From Mycobacterium mantenii (GTDB taxonomy: Bacteria > Actinomycetota > Actinomycetes > Mycobacteriales > Mycobacteriaceae): a stretch of DNA of 64,000 nt. Positions 32,842-42,125 of the stretch are shown piece after piece. The DNA lies in assembly GCF_010731775.1 (NCBI RefSeq), contig NZ_AP022590.1, forward strand, positions 5,580,001-5,644,000, in the 5' to 3' direction. The notes under the pieces are model-generated. The model ran no database searches. It saw nothing but the letters and a program-made list of their open reading frames with translations, and was not told where the DNA came from. How positions within the stretch are numbered: the first letter of the stretch is position 1; each line of letters begins with the position of its first letter. The position numbers and the translations under genes are program-made.

Positions 32842-34250
32842 CGCACCAAAGCCTCCAGCGTTGCCCGAGCTCCCTTGCTGTGCAACGAATCCAGCGCCCA
32901 GCAGTACGCCTCGACAAACCGCGGCTGGTGGGCCAGGTCGCAGAACACCGCGGTGACCTCAACGAAGGCGGTGGGATTCTGGTGCTGCGACCGGGCGATC
33001 GGAATGAGCGAGTCCGCCAGCTGGTCCAACACCTCGTACGGCTTGCCCCACTCGTCGACACCCTCGGCGTACCGGGCCCAGCTGGCCACCGCCGCGGCAG
33101 CCAGTTGAACCGGTCCGTCGTTGGCCAGGTTGTCGCAGATGACGGGAAACAGCCATTTCGGGATGCGGTCCGACGAGTAGGCGCACAGCCGCGCGACGGT
33201 GTCGCGCACGGCCGGGTTGGCGAACCGCTCGACCAGCGTGCGGGCGAATTCATGCAGGTCGATTCCCGGCACCGGCGGCAGCGTGGGGATGGCCTCGGTG
33301 TCGAAGTAGGCGAGCAAGAACTCGGCGAACAGCGGATCGCGCGCCGCCTCGTGGACGAACTGGAAGCCGCACAGATGGGCGAAGTAGGCCAGGCATTGAT
33401 GCCCCGCGTTGAGCAGCCGCAGCTTCATCAGCTCGTACGGGCGCACATCGTCGACCATCAGCACCCCCGCTTGTTCCAGCGGCGGCCGGCCATCGGCAAA
33501 GTCGTCTTCGATCACCCAGGCGGTGAACGGCTCGGCCACCACCGGCCACCGGTCGTTGACGCCGAAGTCGCGTCGCACTTCCGCCGCCATCTCCAAAGTC
33601 GTTGCCGGAGTGATGCGGTCGACCATCGAACTCGGGAACCGGGCGTATTCCGCCACCCACTCGGCCAACTCGGGATCCATGCGTTCGGCGCTGGCGAGCA
33701 CGGTACGCCTGGCGACCTCACCGTTGTTCTCGATGTTGTCGCAGGAGACGATCGTCGGCGCGGGGATGCCCCGATCGCGCCGCCGGCCGAGCGCCGCGGT
33801 GATCAACGCGAACGCCGGCCCATCGGGGTCGCGGTACCCACCCTCGGTGATGGTCAGCGAAATGATCCGGGTGGACGGCGCGGCGAGCACCTCCAACGCC
33901 GATTCCGGATCGTCCGGGGCGTAGCGGTAGTCAACGATCGAGCCGATCACCTGGGCGTCCCGGCTGCCGTTGGGATTCTCCAGGATCAGCGTGTACAGCC
34001 CGTCCTGACCGTTGAGGACGTCGCGCATGGTCCAGTCGGCGGGCATCACCCCGACCCCGCAGATGCCCCAGTCGTTAGCCAGGCCCTGCTGCAGCAACAG
34101 GTTGATGTACGCAGCCTGATGCGCCCGGTGGAAGTGACCCGCCCCGATATGAGCGATGCCGACGGTCACGCCGCCACGGTCATAGGTCGGCGCGTCGATC
34201 GGCAGCTCGGCGAGCGACGCGTTGTTCAGGTTGATCGCGCTAGCCACCAT
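32838..34250 (-). CDS. Mannitol-dehydrogenase-family polyol dehydrogenase (first)
   Basis: The 470-residue long-chain polyol dehydrogenase has an N-terminal Rossmann-like domain (GIAHIGAGHFHRAHQAAYI at 31-49) and the catalytic Lys276, Asn281 and His284 in KLRLLNAGHQ, corresponding to the K-x4-N-x2-H triad of mannitol 2-dehydrogenase. It oxidises a polyol such as mannitol to a ketose with NAD+. Overlap with the kinase gene fits mannitol to fructose to fructose phosphate. The closest neighbour upstream is a HAD phosphatase, 109 bases away. Confidence 0.9.
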   Translation of the reverse strand: MVASAINLNNASLAELPIDAPTYDRGGVTVGIAHIGAGHFHRAHQAAYINLLLQQGLANDWGICGVGVMPADWTMRDVLNGQDGLYTLILENPNGSRDAQVIGSIVDYRYAPDDPESALEVLAAPSTRIISLTITEGGYRDPDGPAFALITAALGRRRDRGIPAPTIVSCDNIENNGEVARRTVLASAERMDPELAEWVAEYARFPSSMVDRITPATTLEMAAEVRRDFGVNDRWPVVAEPFTAWVIEDDFADGRPPLEQAGVLMVDDVRPYELMKLRLLNAGHQCLAYFAHLCGFQFVHEAARDPLFAEFLLAYFDTEAIPTLPPVPGIDLHEFARTLVERFANPAVRDTVARLCAYSSDRIPKWLFPVICDNLANDGPVQLAAAAVASWARYAEGVDEWGKPYEVLDQLADSLIPIARSQHQNPTAFVEVTAVFCDLAHQPRFVEAYCWALDSLHSKGARATLEALVR

Positions 34251-34359
34251 TGGCCAACTCCTCCCGGGCCACGGCCCCGATCTTTACCGGGCCCGCGGCA
34301 CCTCTCGACGGTATGACGGCCACGAGACGAAGCCCAGCGGCAACTGACCGGTCGATGCC

Positions 34360-35217
34360 CTACGTGAGCGGGGAACCTCCAGCCGGCACGGCCGAGGTCA
34401 GCAGGACATCAGCAAGCGCACGCCACGAATCGGTGATCGCGACTGCGCCGGCATCAATCAAATCCGTTCGGCGGCAATCCCGTTCGTCAGGTGGCACGAA
34501 CATCAGGTTGCCGACGGTGGCGTAGCCCGCGGCGACCGCGGACCCCACGCCGGCCACGGAGTCTTCGATCGCCAGCCCTTGTTCGGCCGCGACGCCCAGC
34601 GCCTGGCCGGCATGCAGGTACACCGCCGGGTCGGGTTTGCTTGTCGGCACCGGAAGCGAATCCTCCGCGCTGAAGGTCACCGCCTCCGCGATCAGCGAGT
34701 CGAGACCGGTGGCGGCGAAGCAACCCAGCAGGCGCTTGGTGGCGCTGGAGCTGACGGCCGCGAGCACGTAGTGCTTCGCGAGCGCACGCAGCGGTTCCAG
34801 CACCTCCGGATCGGGCGTCAGGGTGGCGGCCAGATGAGCCGTGACCCGTTCGCGCTCGTCGCGCACCCACTGCTCGAGTTCGTCGGCGCACAACACGTCG
34901 CTGCTCGCCACGTCGGCGGCCGAGGCGACCACCGCGCCGGGACGGCCCCGGGTCAATGCCGGATCGAGCGGCACTTCGCACTGCACCGCCAGGTCGAGGG
35001 CGGTGTTGCGGAAGTTCTTCCCGACTGCCCGCTTGCGCAACTCCTCGGAGCTGAGCGGAGCCGTCACGCCGAACCTGGCCAGGAAACGATTCGTCACCTC
35101 GGTCGACGCCTCGAACGCCGGCCGCTCCGAACCAAACAGGTTGTCGTCGGCGTCGCAGAGCAGGGTGGTGATCGGCGCCGTGTCGAAGGGGCGCACAAAG
35201 GTCAGTCCGCCGTTCAT
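34360..35217 (-). CDS. HAD-superfamily phosphatase
   Basis: This 285-residue protein resembles beta-phosphoglucomutase-like HAD enzymes: motif I LLCDADDNLFGSE (DADD instead of DxDGT), Ser motif VSSSATKRL, motif III KPDPAVYLHAGQALGV and motif IV AIEDSVAGVGSAVAAGY. It may dephosphorylate a sugar or polyol phosphate to feed the dehydrogenases. Its ATG overlaps the upstream dehydrogenase stop by four bases. The Asn at motif I position six (usually Gly) is a mild deviation. Confidence 0.85.
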   Translation of the reverse strand: MNGGLTFVRPFDTAPITTLLCDADDNLFGSERPAFEASTEVTNRFLARFGVTAPLSSEELRKRAVGKNFRNTALDLAVQCEVPLDPALTRGRPGAVVASAADVASSDVLCADELEQWVRDERERVTAHLAATLTPDPEVLEPLRALAKHYVLAAVSSSATKRLLGCFAATGLDSLIAEAVTFSAEDSLPVPTSKPDPAVYLHAGQALGVAAEQGLAIEDSVAGVGSAVAAGYATVGNLMFVPPDERDCRRTDLIDAGAVAITDSWRALADVLLTSAVPAGGSPLT

Positions 35218-36743
35218 CGCGTCACCAACTCCCGCTCGTCATTGCGCAGCGCGTCCCGCAACGTGGGCACCACACCGCGCTCGTCGATGTCGGCAATCAT
35301 CTCGCCCAGCCGCTCCGCGAAACCGGGAACCGCGCGTACCTCGGCGAACAGCTCGTGCTCGAGCAGCGGGTCGGCGTTGGTGCCGGCCATGTTGGCCAAC
35401 CTAGCCACCGGTATCGCCTGCGAGTCTTCGAGGCGGAGTTTGCGTCCCTGCAGGTCGTGGCCGCGCATATAGCGGGCCCACCCGGCGACGGCCAACATCA
35501 GCAGTGTGTGGGGCCTGCCCTGCGCGATCGCCTCCTGCAGGGAGGGCATCACAAACTGCGCTATCTTGCTCGTTCCCCGTCGAGCCAGTCGCGATAACTG
35601 GTCACTCATTCGAGGATTGCTGAGGCGGTCGAGCAAGGTGTCCCGGTACTCGGGTGTGTTCATCCCGGGGACGGGAGGCAGCAGCGGCTGAATCTCGTCG
35701 CGCAGCAGCGCCTCGACGTAATCGAAGATGGCGCGGTTCCGCATCGCCTCGTCGGTGCGCTGGTAGCCGGCCAGGGTGGCCAAGCAAGCGAGCGCGATGT
35801 GGGTTCCGTTGAGGAGACGGGTCTTGATCAGCTTGTGGTCGCGGACATCGGCGACGAATTCGACACCGACCTCGTCGAGCGGCGGCCGCCCATTGCTGAA
35901 GGCGTCCTCGATCACCCATTGGCAGTACGGCTCGGTCACGACCGGCCATTTGTCGGCGACGCCGAACGTCTGCTCGACGAACTTGCGCTCCGACTTGGAG
36001 GTCTGCGGGGTGATGCGATCGACCATTGTCGACGGGAACGCCACATACGTGTCGATCCACCGGGCGAGCCCCGGGTCCTTCAACGCGGCGAACGACACCA
36101 GCGCTGTTCTGGCCGGCTGGGTGTCGCCGGGGATGTTGTCGCAGCAGAGCACGGTGAACGGCGCGATGCCGGCGCGGCGACGCCGGTCCAGCGCTTCGGT
36201 CAGATATCCCCACGCGGTGGCGTACCCTCCGGAGGCGCCATGAGACGCGACGACGTCAGCGCGCACGTCGGGGTGGTCGGCGTCGAACTCGTCGGTGACC
36301 GGGTTCAGGAAGTATCCGTTGCTGGTGATGGTCAGGCTCACGATGCGGGTTAGGGGATCGGCCAGGGCGGCGCGGACGGCCGCGCCGTCATTCGGTGCGT
36401 AATGCACGGAGCCGATCGAGCCGACTACGCGGGCGGTCTGGCGGTCGTGGCCACGCTGCACCACGGTGTACAGCCCATCTTGTGTCGTCAGCAAGTCTTT
36501 GAGGTCGGGGGAGTGGAGGCTGACGCCGGTGACTCCCCATCGTCCTGAGATGCCGGAGCGGGCCAGGTCGTCGAAATAGACGGCCTGATGTGCGCGGTGG
36601 AAGTTGCCCGCACCGATGTGGACGACACCGCGCTGCAGGGCCGAGCGGTCATAAGTGGGCACCGCGATTCGCTGGGAATGTAGTCGGAGGGTCGCATTGC
36701 TGAGGGGGACGCCACCTTCTGGACGCCAGGGGATTATGCGCAT
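35214..36743 (-). CDS. Mannitol-dehydrogenase-family polyol dehydrogenase (second)
   Basis: The 509-residue paralogue of the gene at 32.8 kb has GVVHIGAGNFHRAHQAVYF (residues 39-57) and the catalytic Lys307, Asn312, His315 in KTRLLNGTH. The two paralogues differ in length and substrate-pocket residues, so they probably act on different polyols or opposite ends of one route. The start may be a later codon near residue 14 (LSNATLRLHS), since the first residues are unconserved. It is first in the block; a short palindrome lies 37-48 bp upstream. Confidence 0.9.
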   Translation of the reverse strand: MRIIPWRPEGGVPLSNATLRLHSQRIAVPTYDRSALQRGVVHIGAGNFHRAHQAVYFDDLARSGISGRWGVTGVSLHSPDLKDLLTTQDGLYTVVQRGHDRQTARVVGSIGSVHYAPNDGAAVRAALADPLTRIVSLTITSNGYFLNPVTDEFDADHPDVRADVVASHGASGGYATAWGYLTEALDRRRRAGIAPFTVLCCDNIPGDTQPARTALVSFAALKDPGLARWIDTYVAFPSTMVDRITPQTSKSERKFVEQTFGVADKWPVVTEPYCQWVIEDAFSNGRPPLDEVGVEFVADVRDHKLIKTRLLNGTHIALACLATLAGYQRTDEAMRNRAIFDYVEALLRDEIQPLLPPVPGMNTPEYRDTLLDRLSNPRMSDQLSRLARRGTSKIAQFVMPSLQEAIAQGRPHTLLMLAVAGWARYMRGHDLQGRKLRLEDSQAIPVARLANMAGTNADPLLEHELFAEVRAVPGFAERLGEMIADIDERGVVPTLRDALRNDERELVTR

Positions 36744-36779
36744 CTGTGTTCGGTGCCCGGGGCGCCGGCGGATCTAACA

Positions 36780-36791
36780 CGTTCGTGAACG
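36780..36791. promoter_or_regulatory. Candidate operator between the polyol block and ligD
   Basis: CGTTCGTGAACG is a near-perfect palindrome (CGTTC/GAACG arms) in the 126-bp divergent region, 37 bp before the dehydrogenase start. It could be a binding site for a LacI/GntR-type regulator of the polyol genes; no regulator gene is in the block. Confidence 0.3.
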
Positions 36792-36869
36792 ATGTCACAG
36801 AAATTTACGTTTGAGACATCATCCGTGGTGGGAAGCCATTATCGCTGCTCAAACGCGTAAGTTGAGGAC

Positions 36870-39125
36870 ATGGCGCCGAGGGTGAAGCTCACCAACGCTG
36901 ACAAGGTGCTCTACCCCGCCACCGGGACCACGAAGCGGGACATCTTCGACTACTACACCCGGATCGCCGAGGTGATGGTCCCGCACATCGCGCGACGCCC
37001 GGCCACCCGCAAGCGGTGGCCCAACGGCGTCGAGGAGTCCTCGTTCTTCGAAAAGCAGCTGGCTTCCTCGGCCCCCGACTGGCTGCCTCGCGCCAGTGTC
37101 TCCCACCGGTCCGGGACCACGACCTACCCGATCATCGACAGCGTCGACGGGCTGGCCTGGATCGCGCAACAGGCTGCGCTGGAGGTCCACGTGCCGCAGT
37201 GGCGGTTCGTCGTCGAGTGGACCCGGAGCAATGCCGAGGAACTCAAACCCGGCCCGGCGACCCGCCTGGTGTTCGACCTCGATCCCGGGGAAGGCGTGAC
37301 CATGGCCCAGCTGGCCGAGGTAGCCCGCGCCGTCCGCGAGCTGATCACCGAAATCGGGCTGACCACATATCCGCTCACCAGCGGCAGCAAGGGCCTGCAC
37401 CTCTACACGCCGCTTCAGGAACCGGTGAGCAGTAAGGGCGCCACGGTACTGGCCAAACGTGTTGCGCAACAGCTGGAGGAGACGATGCCCAAGCTGGTGA
37501 CGTCGACCATGACCAAGAGCCTGCGCGCCGGAAAGATCTTCCTGGACTGGAGCCAGAACAACGGCTCCAAGACCACCATCGCGCCCTACTCGCTGCGCGG
37601 ACGCGAACACCCCACGGTCGCGGCGCCGCGCACCTGGGAGGAACTCGACGACCCGTCGCTGCGCCAGCTGCGTTACGACGAAGTGCTGGACCGGGTCGCC
37701 CGCGACGGCGATCTGCTGGCACCGCTCGACCAGGATGCGCCGGTCCCGGACCGCCTGACCAAGTACCGCAGCATGCGCGACGCCTCGAAAACCCCCGAGC
37801 CGGTCCCACCGTCGAAACCCGTTGTCGGACAAGGGAACAGCTTCGTCATCCAAGAGCACCACGCCCGTCGGCTACACTACGACTTCCGGCTGGAGCGAGA
37901 CGGCGTGCTGGTGTCCTGGGCGGTGCCGAAGAACCTGCCCGAGACCACCTCGGTGAACCATTTGGCGGTCCACACCGAGGATCATCCGCTGGAGTACGGC
38001 GGGTTCGAAGGCGTCATCCCCAAGGGCGAGTACGGCGCGGGGAAGGTGATCATCTGGGACTCCGGAACCTATGAGGCCGAGAAGTTCCATGACGACGAGG
38101 TGATCGTCAATCTGCACGGCAGCAAGGTCTCGGGCCGCTATGCGCTGATTCAGACCAACGGCGACCAGTGGCTGGCGCACCGAATGAAGGATCAAAAGGT
38201 CTTCGAGTTCGACACGATCGCCCCCATGTTGGCCACCCACGGTTCGGTGACGGCGCTCAAGGCGGGTCAGTGGGCGTTCGAAGGCAAATGGGATGGCTAC
38301 CGGCTGTTGGTCGAAATGGACCACGGCGTCCTGCGGGTGCGGTCCCGTCGGGGCCGCGAGGTCACCAACGAATATCCGCAATTACAGTCGCTGGCAGACG
38401 ATCTCGCCGACCACCATGTGGTGCTCGACGGGGAGGCCGTCGTTCTGGGCGCGTCGGGCGTGCCGAGCTTTCACGCGATGCAGAACCGTGGCCGCGGCAG
38501 CCGCGTCGAATTCTGGGCGTTCGACGTTTTGTATCTCGATGGTCGCTCGCTGCTGCGGGCCCGCTATCAAGACCGGCGAAAGTTGTTGGAAACACTGGCC
38601 AGTGGCAGCAGCCTGATTGTCCCGGAGCTGCTGCCCGGGGACGGCAAAGAGGCATTGAAGCACTCCGGTGAGCACGGCTGGGAGGGCGTGGTCGCCAAGA
38701 AGCGCGACTCCACCTACCAGCCTGGCCGCCGTTCGGCATCCTGGATCAAGGACAAGCACTGGAACACACAGGAAGTCATCATCGGCGGCTGGAAGGCGGG
38801 GGAGGGTGGGCGCAGCAGCGGCATCGGCTCGCTGCTGATGGGAATACCGGTCGACGGCGGCCTGCACTTCGCCGGGCGAGTCGGTACCGGTTTCACCGAT
38901 CGTGACCTGGCCAGCCTGAAGAAGACCCTGGCACCGTTGCACACCGACGAATCCCCTTTCCGCCCACCGTTACCCAGGATCGAGGCGCGCGGCGTGACAT
39001 ACGTGGAGCCCGTCCTGGTGGGGGAGGTGCGCTACAGCGAGTGGACCCCGGATGACCGGCTCCGCCAATCGAGTTGGCGGGGGCTGCGGCCGGACAAGGA
39101 ACCGAGTGAGGTGGTACGCGAGTGA
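36870..39125 (+). CDS. ligD: ATP-dependent DNA ligase LigD (polymerase-nuclease-ligase)
   Basis: The 751-residue NHEJ enzyme has three domains in the mycobacterial order: primase-like polymerase (residues 1-300, with DLDPGEG metal Asp pair near 138-144 and SGSKGLHLY), phosphoesterase (about 320-440, EHHARRLHYDFRLERDG, HTEDHPLEYGGFEG), and ATP ligase (about 450-750, EGKWDGYRLL with the adenylated Lys, DGEAVV, WEGVVAKKR). It works with Ku to process and seal double-strand breaks. It equals Rv0938. The stop overlaps the next gene by four bases, so both are cotranslated. Confidence 0.96.
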   Translation: MAPRVKLTNADKVLYPATGTTKRDIFDYYTRIAEVMVPHIARRPATRKRWPNGVEESSFFEKQLASSAPDWLPRASVSHRSGTTTYPIIDSVDGLAWIAQQAALEVHVPQWRFVVEWTRSNAEELKPGPATRLVFDLDPGEGVTMAQLAEVARAVRELITEIGLTTYPLTSGSKGLHLYTPLQEPVSSKGATVLAKRVAQQLEETMPKLVTSTMTKSLRAGKIFLDWSQNNGSKTTIAPYSLRGREHPTVAAPRTWEELDDPSLRQLRYDEVLDRVARDGDLLAPLDQDAPVPDRLTKYRSMRDASKTPEPVPPSKPVVGQGNSFVIQEHHARRLHYDFRLERDGVLVSWAVPKNLPETTSVNHLAVHTEDHPLEYGGFEGVIPKGEYGAGKVIIWDSGTYEAEKFHDDEVIVNLHGSKVSGRYALIQTNGDQWLAHRMKDQKVFEFDTIAPMLATHGSVTALKAGQWAFEGKWDGYRLLVEMDHGVLRVRSRRGREVTNEYPQLQSLADDLADHHVVLDGEAVVLGASGVPSFHAMQNRGRGSRVEFWAFDVLYLDGRSLLRARYQDRRKLLETLASGSSLIVPELLPGDGKEALKHSGEHGWEGVVAKKRDSTYQPGRRSASWIKDKHWNTQEVIIGGWKAGEGGRSSGIGSLLMGIPVDGGLHFAGRVGTGFTDRDLASLKKTLAPLHTDESPFRPPLPRIEARGVTYVEPVLVGEVRYSEWTPDDRLRQSSWRGLRPDKEPSEVVRE

Positions 39126-41074
39126 AATGGGTTACCTACGAAGGTGATGACGGCGAGCGCGTCGGGGTCCTCTCCGGCGACACCATCTATGCGATGCCGT
39201 CGGGAGTGACGCTGCGTGAGCTGATTGCGCGCGGCTCTGTGGGATTGCGGCAGGCTGGGGAGGAGGTGCAGCGGTCCCCGGCGGCGACGGTGCCGCTGGC
39301 GGATGCGCGCTTGCTGGCGCCGATCCCGCGTCCGCCGTCGATCCGGGACTCGCTGTGCTTCCTCGACCATATGCGCAACTGCCAAGCCGCGCTGGGCGCC
39401 GGGCGGGTGCTCGCCGACACCTGGTATCGGATCCCGGCGTTTTACTTCGCCTGTCCGGCAACCGTTCTCGGTCCCTACGACGACGCCCCGACGGCGCCCG
39501 GAAGTGCTTGGCAGGACTTCGAGTTGGAGATCGCGGCGGTGATCGGGTCCGGTGGAAGGGATCTCACCGTCGAGCAGGCCGAGCAGGCGATCATCGGCTA
39601 CACCATCTTCAACGACTGGTCCGCGCGCGACCTTCAGCAGATGGAAAGCCAATTGGGGATCGGGCAGGGCAAGGGCAAGGACAGCGGGGTCACGCTGGGT
39701 CCCTACCTGGTTACCCCCGACGAGCTCGAGCCGTACCGCCGTGACGGCAGGCTGGACCTGCAGGTCACCGCCCTGGTCAACGACGCCGTCATCGGCGCGG
39801 GGTCGACGGCCCAGATGGACTGGACCTTCGGCGAAGTCATCTCCTATGCCTCGCGCGGCGTCACACTCAATCCCGGTGACGTCATCGGCTCCGGGACGGT
39901 GCCCACCTGCACGCTGGTCGAGCACCTCAATCCCGCAGCGCTGGAATCGTTTCCCGGCTGGCTGCACGACGGCGACGTCGTCACACTCCGCGTCCAGGGC
40001 TTGGGGGAGACCCGGCAAACCGTTCGGGCGAGCGGCCCGCCGCACGCGTTGGCCGCGCGAACCAATCCGGATGCCGCGCCCGCCGCGCCGCGGGTCAACC
40101 GGGCGCCGGCCCGGGTGCCTTACACCCGCGGGCTGCATCAGGTCGCCGACCGGGTGTGGGCGTGGACGCTGCCGGATGGGGGCTACGGGTGGAGCAACGC
40201 CGGGCTGATCGCCGGCGAGGGCGCCTCCCTGCTGGTGGACACCCTGTTCGACCTGGCCCTGACTCGCGAAATGCTCACCGCGATGCGGCCCGTCACCGAC
40301 TCGACGCCGATCACCGATGCGGTGATCACCCACTCCAACGGGGACCATACCCACGGCAACCAACTGCTCGACGCGTCGGTGCGCATCATCGCCGCGCACG
40401 GTACCGCCGAGGAGATCGCGCACGGGATGGCACCCGAGATGCTGGCCATGGCGCAAACCGCCAACCTCGGGCCGGTGGCAACCCCGTACACGCGAGAACG
40501 TTTCGGGCACTTCGACTTCAGCAATATCACCCTGCGCAACGCCGATCAGACTTTCGAGCGCAATGTGCGCGTCGAGGTGGGTGGCCGGCGGATCGATGTG
40601 CTGAATCTGGGGCCCGCGCACACCGCCGCCGATTCGGTGGTGCACGTGCCCGACGCGGGCGTGCTGTTCGGCGGCGACCTGTTGTTCATCGGCTGCACCC
40701 CGATCGTGTGGGCAGGCCCGATCGCCAACTGGGTCGCGGCGTGTGACGCGATGATCGCGCTGGATGCGCCGACGGTGGTGCCCGGCCACGGGCCGGTCAC
40801 CGATCCGGATGGAATCCGCGCGGTGCGTAGCTATCTCGTGCATGTCGCCGACCAGGCCGAAGCCGCGTACCGCAGGGGCCTGTCGTGGGCCGAGGCCGCC
40901 GACACCATCGACCTCGGCGAGTACGCGACCTGGCTGGACGCCGAGCGCGTGGTCGTCAACGTCTATCAGCGATACCGCGAACTCGACCCGCAGACACCGC
41001 AATTGGAGGTCATGGCCCTGCTGGTGATGCAGGCCGAGTGGCTGGCCAAACGAGGCGCCGAGTGTGGGCCATAG
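39122..41074 (+). CDS. Fumarylacetoacetate-hydrolase / metallo-beta-lactamase fusion (Rv0939-like)
   Basis: The 650-residue protein has an N-terminal FAH domain (residues 1-310; FELEIAAVIGSGGRDLTVEQ, IIGYTIFNDWSARDLQ) and a C-terminal metallo-beta-lactamase fold (330-640). The zinc motif reads THSNGDHTHGN, i.e. H-x-N-x-D-H: the second His is Asn, as in subclass B2 enzymes. Other ligands are in GPAHTAADS, FGGDLLF and VVPGHGPV. It equals the Rv0939 fusion. GTG 39122 overlaps the ligD stop, an odd pairing of repair with a presumed catabolic hydrolase. Confidence 0.88.
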   Translation: MKWVTYEGDDGERVGVLSGDTIYAMPSGVTLRELIARGSVGLRQAGEEVQRSPAATVPLADARLLAPIPRPPSIRDSLCFLDHMRNCQAALGAGRVLADTWYRIPAFYFACPATVLGPYDDAPTAPGSAWQDFELEIAAVIGSGGRDLTVEQAEQAIIGYTIFNDWSARDLQQMESQLGIGQGKGKDSGVTLGPYLVTPDELEPYRRDGRLDLQVTALVNDAVIGAGSTAQMDWTFGEVISYASRGVTLNPGDVIGSGTVPTCTLVEHLNPAALESFPGWLHDGDVVTLRVQGLGETRQTVRASGPPHALAARTNPDAAPAAPRVNRAPARVPYTRGLHQVADRVWAWTLPDGGYGWSNAGLIAGEGASLLVDTLFDLALTREMLTAMRPVTDSTPITDAVITHSNGDHTHGNQLLDASVRIIAAHGTAEEIAHGMAPEMLAMAQTANLGPVATPYTRERFGHFDFSNITLRNADQTFERNVRVEVGGRRIDVLNLGPAHTAADSVVHVPDAGVLFGGDLLFIGCTPIVWAGPIANWVAACDAMIALDAPTVVPGHGPVTDPDGIRAVRSYLVHVADQAEAAYRRGLSWAEAADTIDLGEYATWLDAERVVVNVYQRYRELDPQTPQLEVMALLVMQAEWLAKRGAECGP

Positions 41075-41117
41075 GCACGGTTATCGCTTTAAAATCGTGC
41101 ACAGGCCCCACACTCGG
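41058..41117. terminator. Bipartite stem-loop between convergent genes
   Basis: The arms CCGAGTGTGGGCC (41058-41070) and GGCCCCACACTCGG (41104-41117) pair almost fully, with a smaller inner stem GCACG/CGTGC. It overlaps the end of the fusion gene and precedes the convergent methyltransferase stop at 41132, so it may terminate both transcripts. Confidence 0.5.
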
Positions 41118-41131
41118 TGGCTCAGCGGGCG

Positions 41132-42049
41132 CTAAACCCGCACGGCCCGAACGAATTTGATGGTCGTGTTCGGGACCTGCTGCGCGGCCTGCCCCAGCTT
41201 GGGCAGCGCGGCAGCGGAGAACAAATCGGTGAGCGTGGATACGGTGGTTTCCCAGCCGTTGTCGTGTAGATGTGCGGCGACGTCGGTGTGCTCGCCCGGG
41301 TACGTCAAGCTGGTGAGGTCCATCTCGAGTCCCTGCCGTCGCCAGCCCTCGGTCATCAGGCGGTCCTGCTCACGGGCCTCTTCCGAAGTCCCGGTCACCG
41401 ATCCGTAGTCGGCGGCGAACCGGCTGCCCTCGGCGGACAGCGGGATGATGGAGTCGAGCAGCCGAACCTCGGCCTCCGGCGGCAGCCATCCGATGAGCAC
41501 CCCCTCGGCGAGCCATGCCGTGGGATGCGCCGGCTCAAAGCCCGCCTCCTGCAACGCCGCCGGCCAGTCCTCCCGCAAATCGATACCGACGGTGCGGAGT
41601 TCGGTTGTGGGGGCCGCGCCGATCTCGGCCAGTGTCGCCGTCTTGAACGCGATCACCTCGGGCTGATCGATCTCGTACACCGTCGTCCCGATCGGCCACC
41701 GCAGCCGGTAGGCGCGCGAATCCAAACCCGATGCCACGATCACGACCTGGAGGAGCCCGGCCTGGCCGGCCGCGGCGAAATAGTCGTCGAAATACCGGGT
41801 GCGGGCGGCGAAGGTGTCGACCATCCGGTGAAACCCGACGCCCTGCTCGAGGTCGTCGGAATCGAGTTCACCGCTGGCCAGCTTGGTGAACACGTCCAAA
41901 CCGACGGCACGCACCAGCGGCTCGGCGAACTCATCGGTTATGACCGGTTGTGGGCGTTTGGTGGCGGCCGCCCGGGCGGCGGCGACCATGGTGGCGGTGG
42001 CGCCCACGCTGCTGGCCAGGTCCCAGGTGTCACCTTCGGTTCGTGCCAT
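41132..42049 (-). CDS. SAM-dependent methyltransferase (LCMT-like family)
   Basis: The 305-residue protein belongs to the large mycobacterial family of putative S-adenosylmethionine methyltransferases of the leucine-carboxyl-methyltransferase type: [20 protein letters not shown] is the SAM-binding GLDSRAYRL signature, followed by [13 protein letters not shown] and [29 protein letters not shown] precedes ATG 42049. Targets in this family are unknown. The gene is convergent with the hydrolase fusion and divergent from the enoyl-CoA hydratase. Confidence 0.9.
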   Translation of the reverse strand: MARTEGDTWDLASSVGATATMVAAARAAATKRPQPVITDEFAEPLVRAVGLDVFTKLASGELDSDDLEQGVGFHRMVDTFAARTRYFDDYFAAAGQAGLLQVVIVASGLDSRAYRLRWPIGTTVYEIDQPEVIAFKTATLAEIGAAPTTELRTVGIDLREDWPAALQEAGFEPAHPTAWLAEGVLIGWLPPEAEVRLLDSIIPLSAEGSRFAADYGSVTGTSEEAREQDRLMTEGWRRQGLEMDLTSLTYPGEHTDVAAHLHDNGWETTVSTLTDLFSAAALPKLGQAAQQVPNTTIKFVRAVRV

Positions 42050-42125
42050 GGCTTCTCCTTCGTTGTGGTGGCAAAACCACGGTAGGCCTGATCGGTGAAC
42101 GGGGCTCGTCGCCTACGGTTCCCCT

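Noticed and set aside
32880..34316. 478-codon plus-strand frame over the first mannitol dehydrogenase
   Set aside because: Antisense to a dehydrogenase with complete catalytic triad; no start signal.
39032..41002. 656-codon open frame on the minus strand opposite the FAH/MBL fusion
   Set aside because: Antisense to a gene with two recognisable domains; composition typical of a GC-driven shadow.
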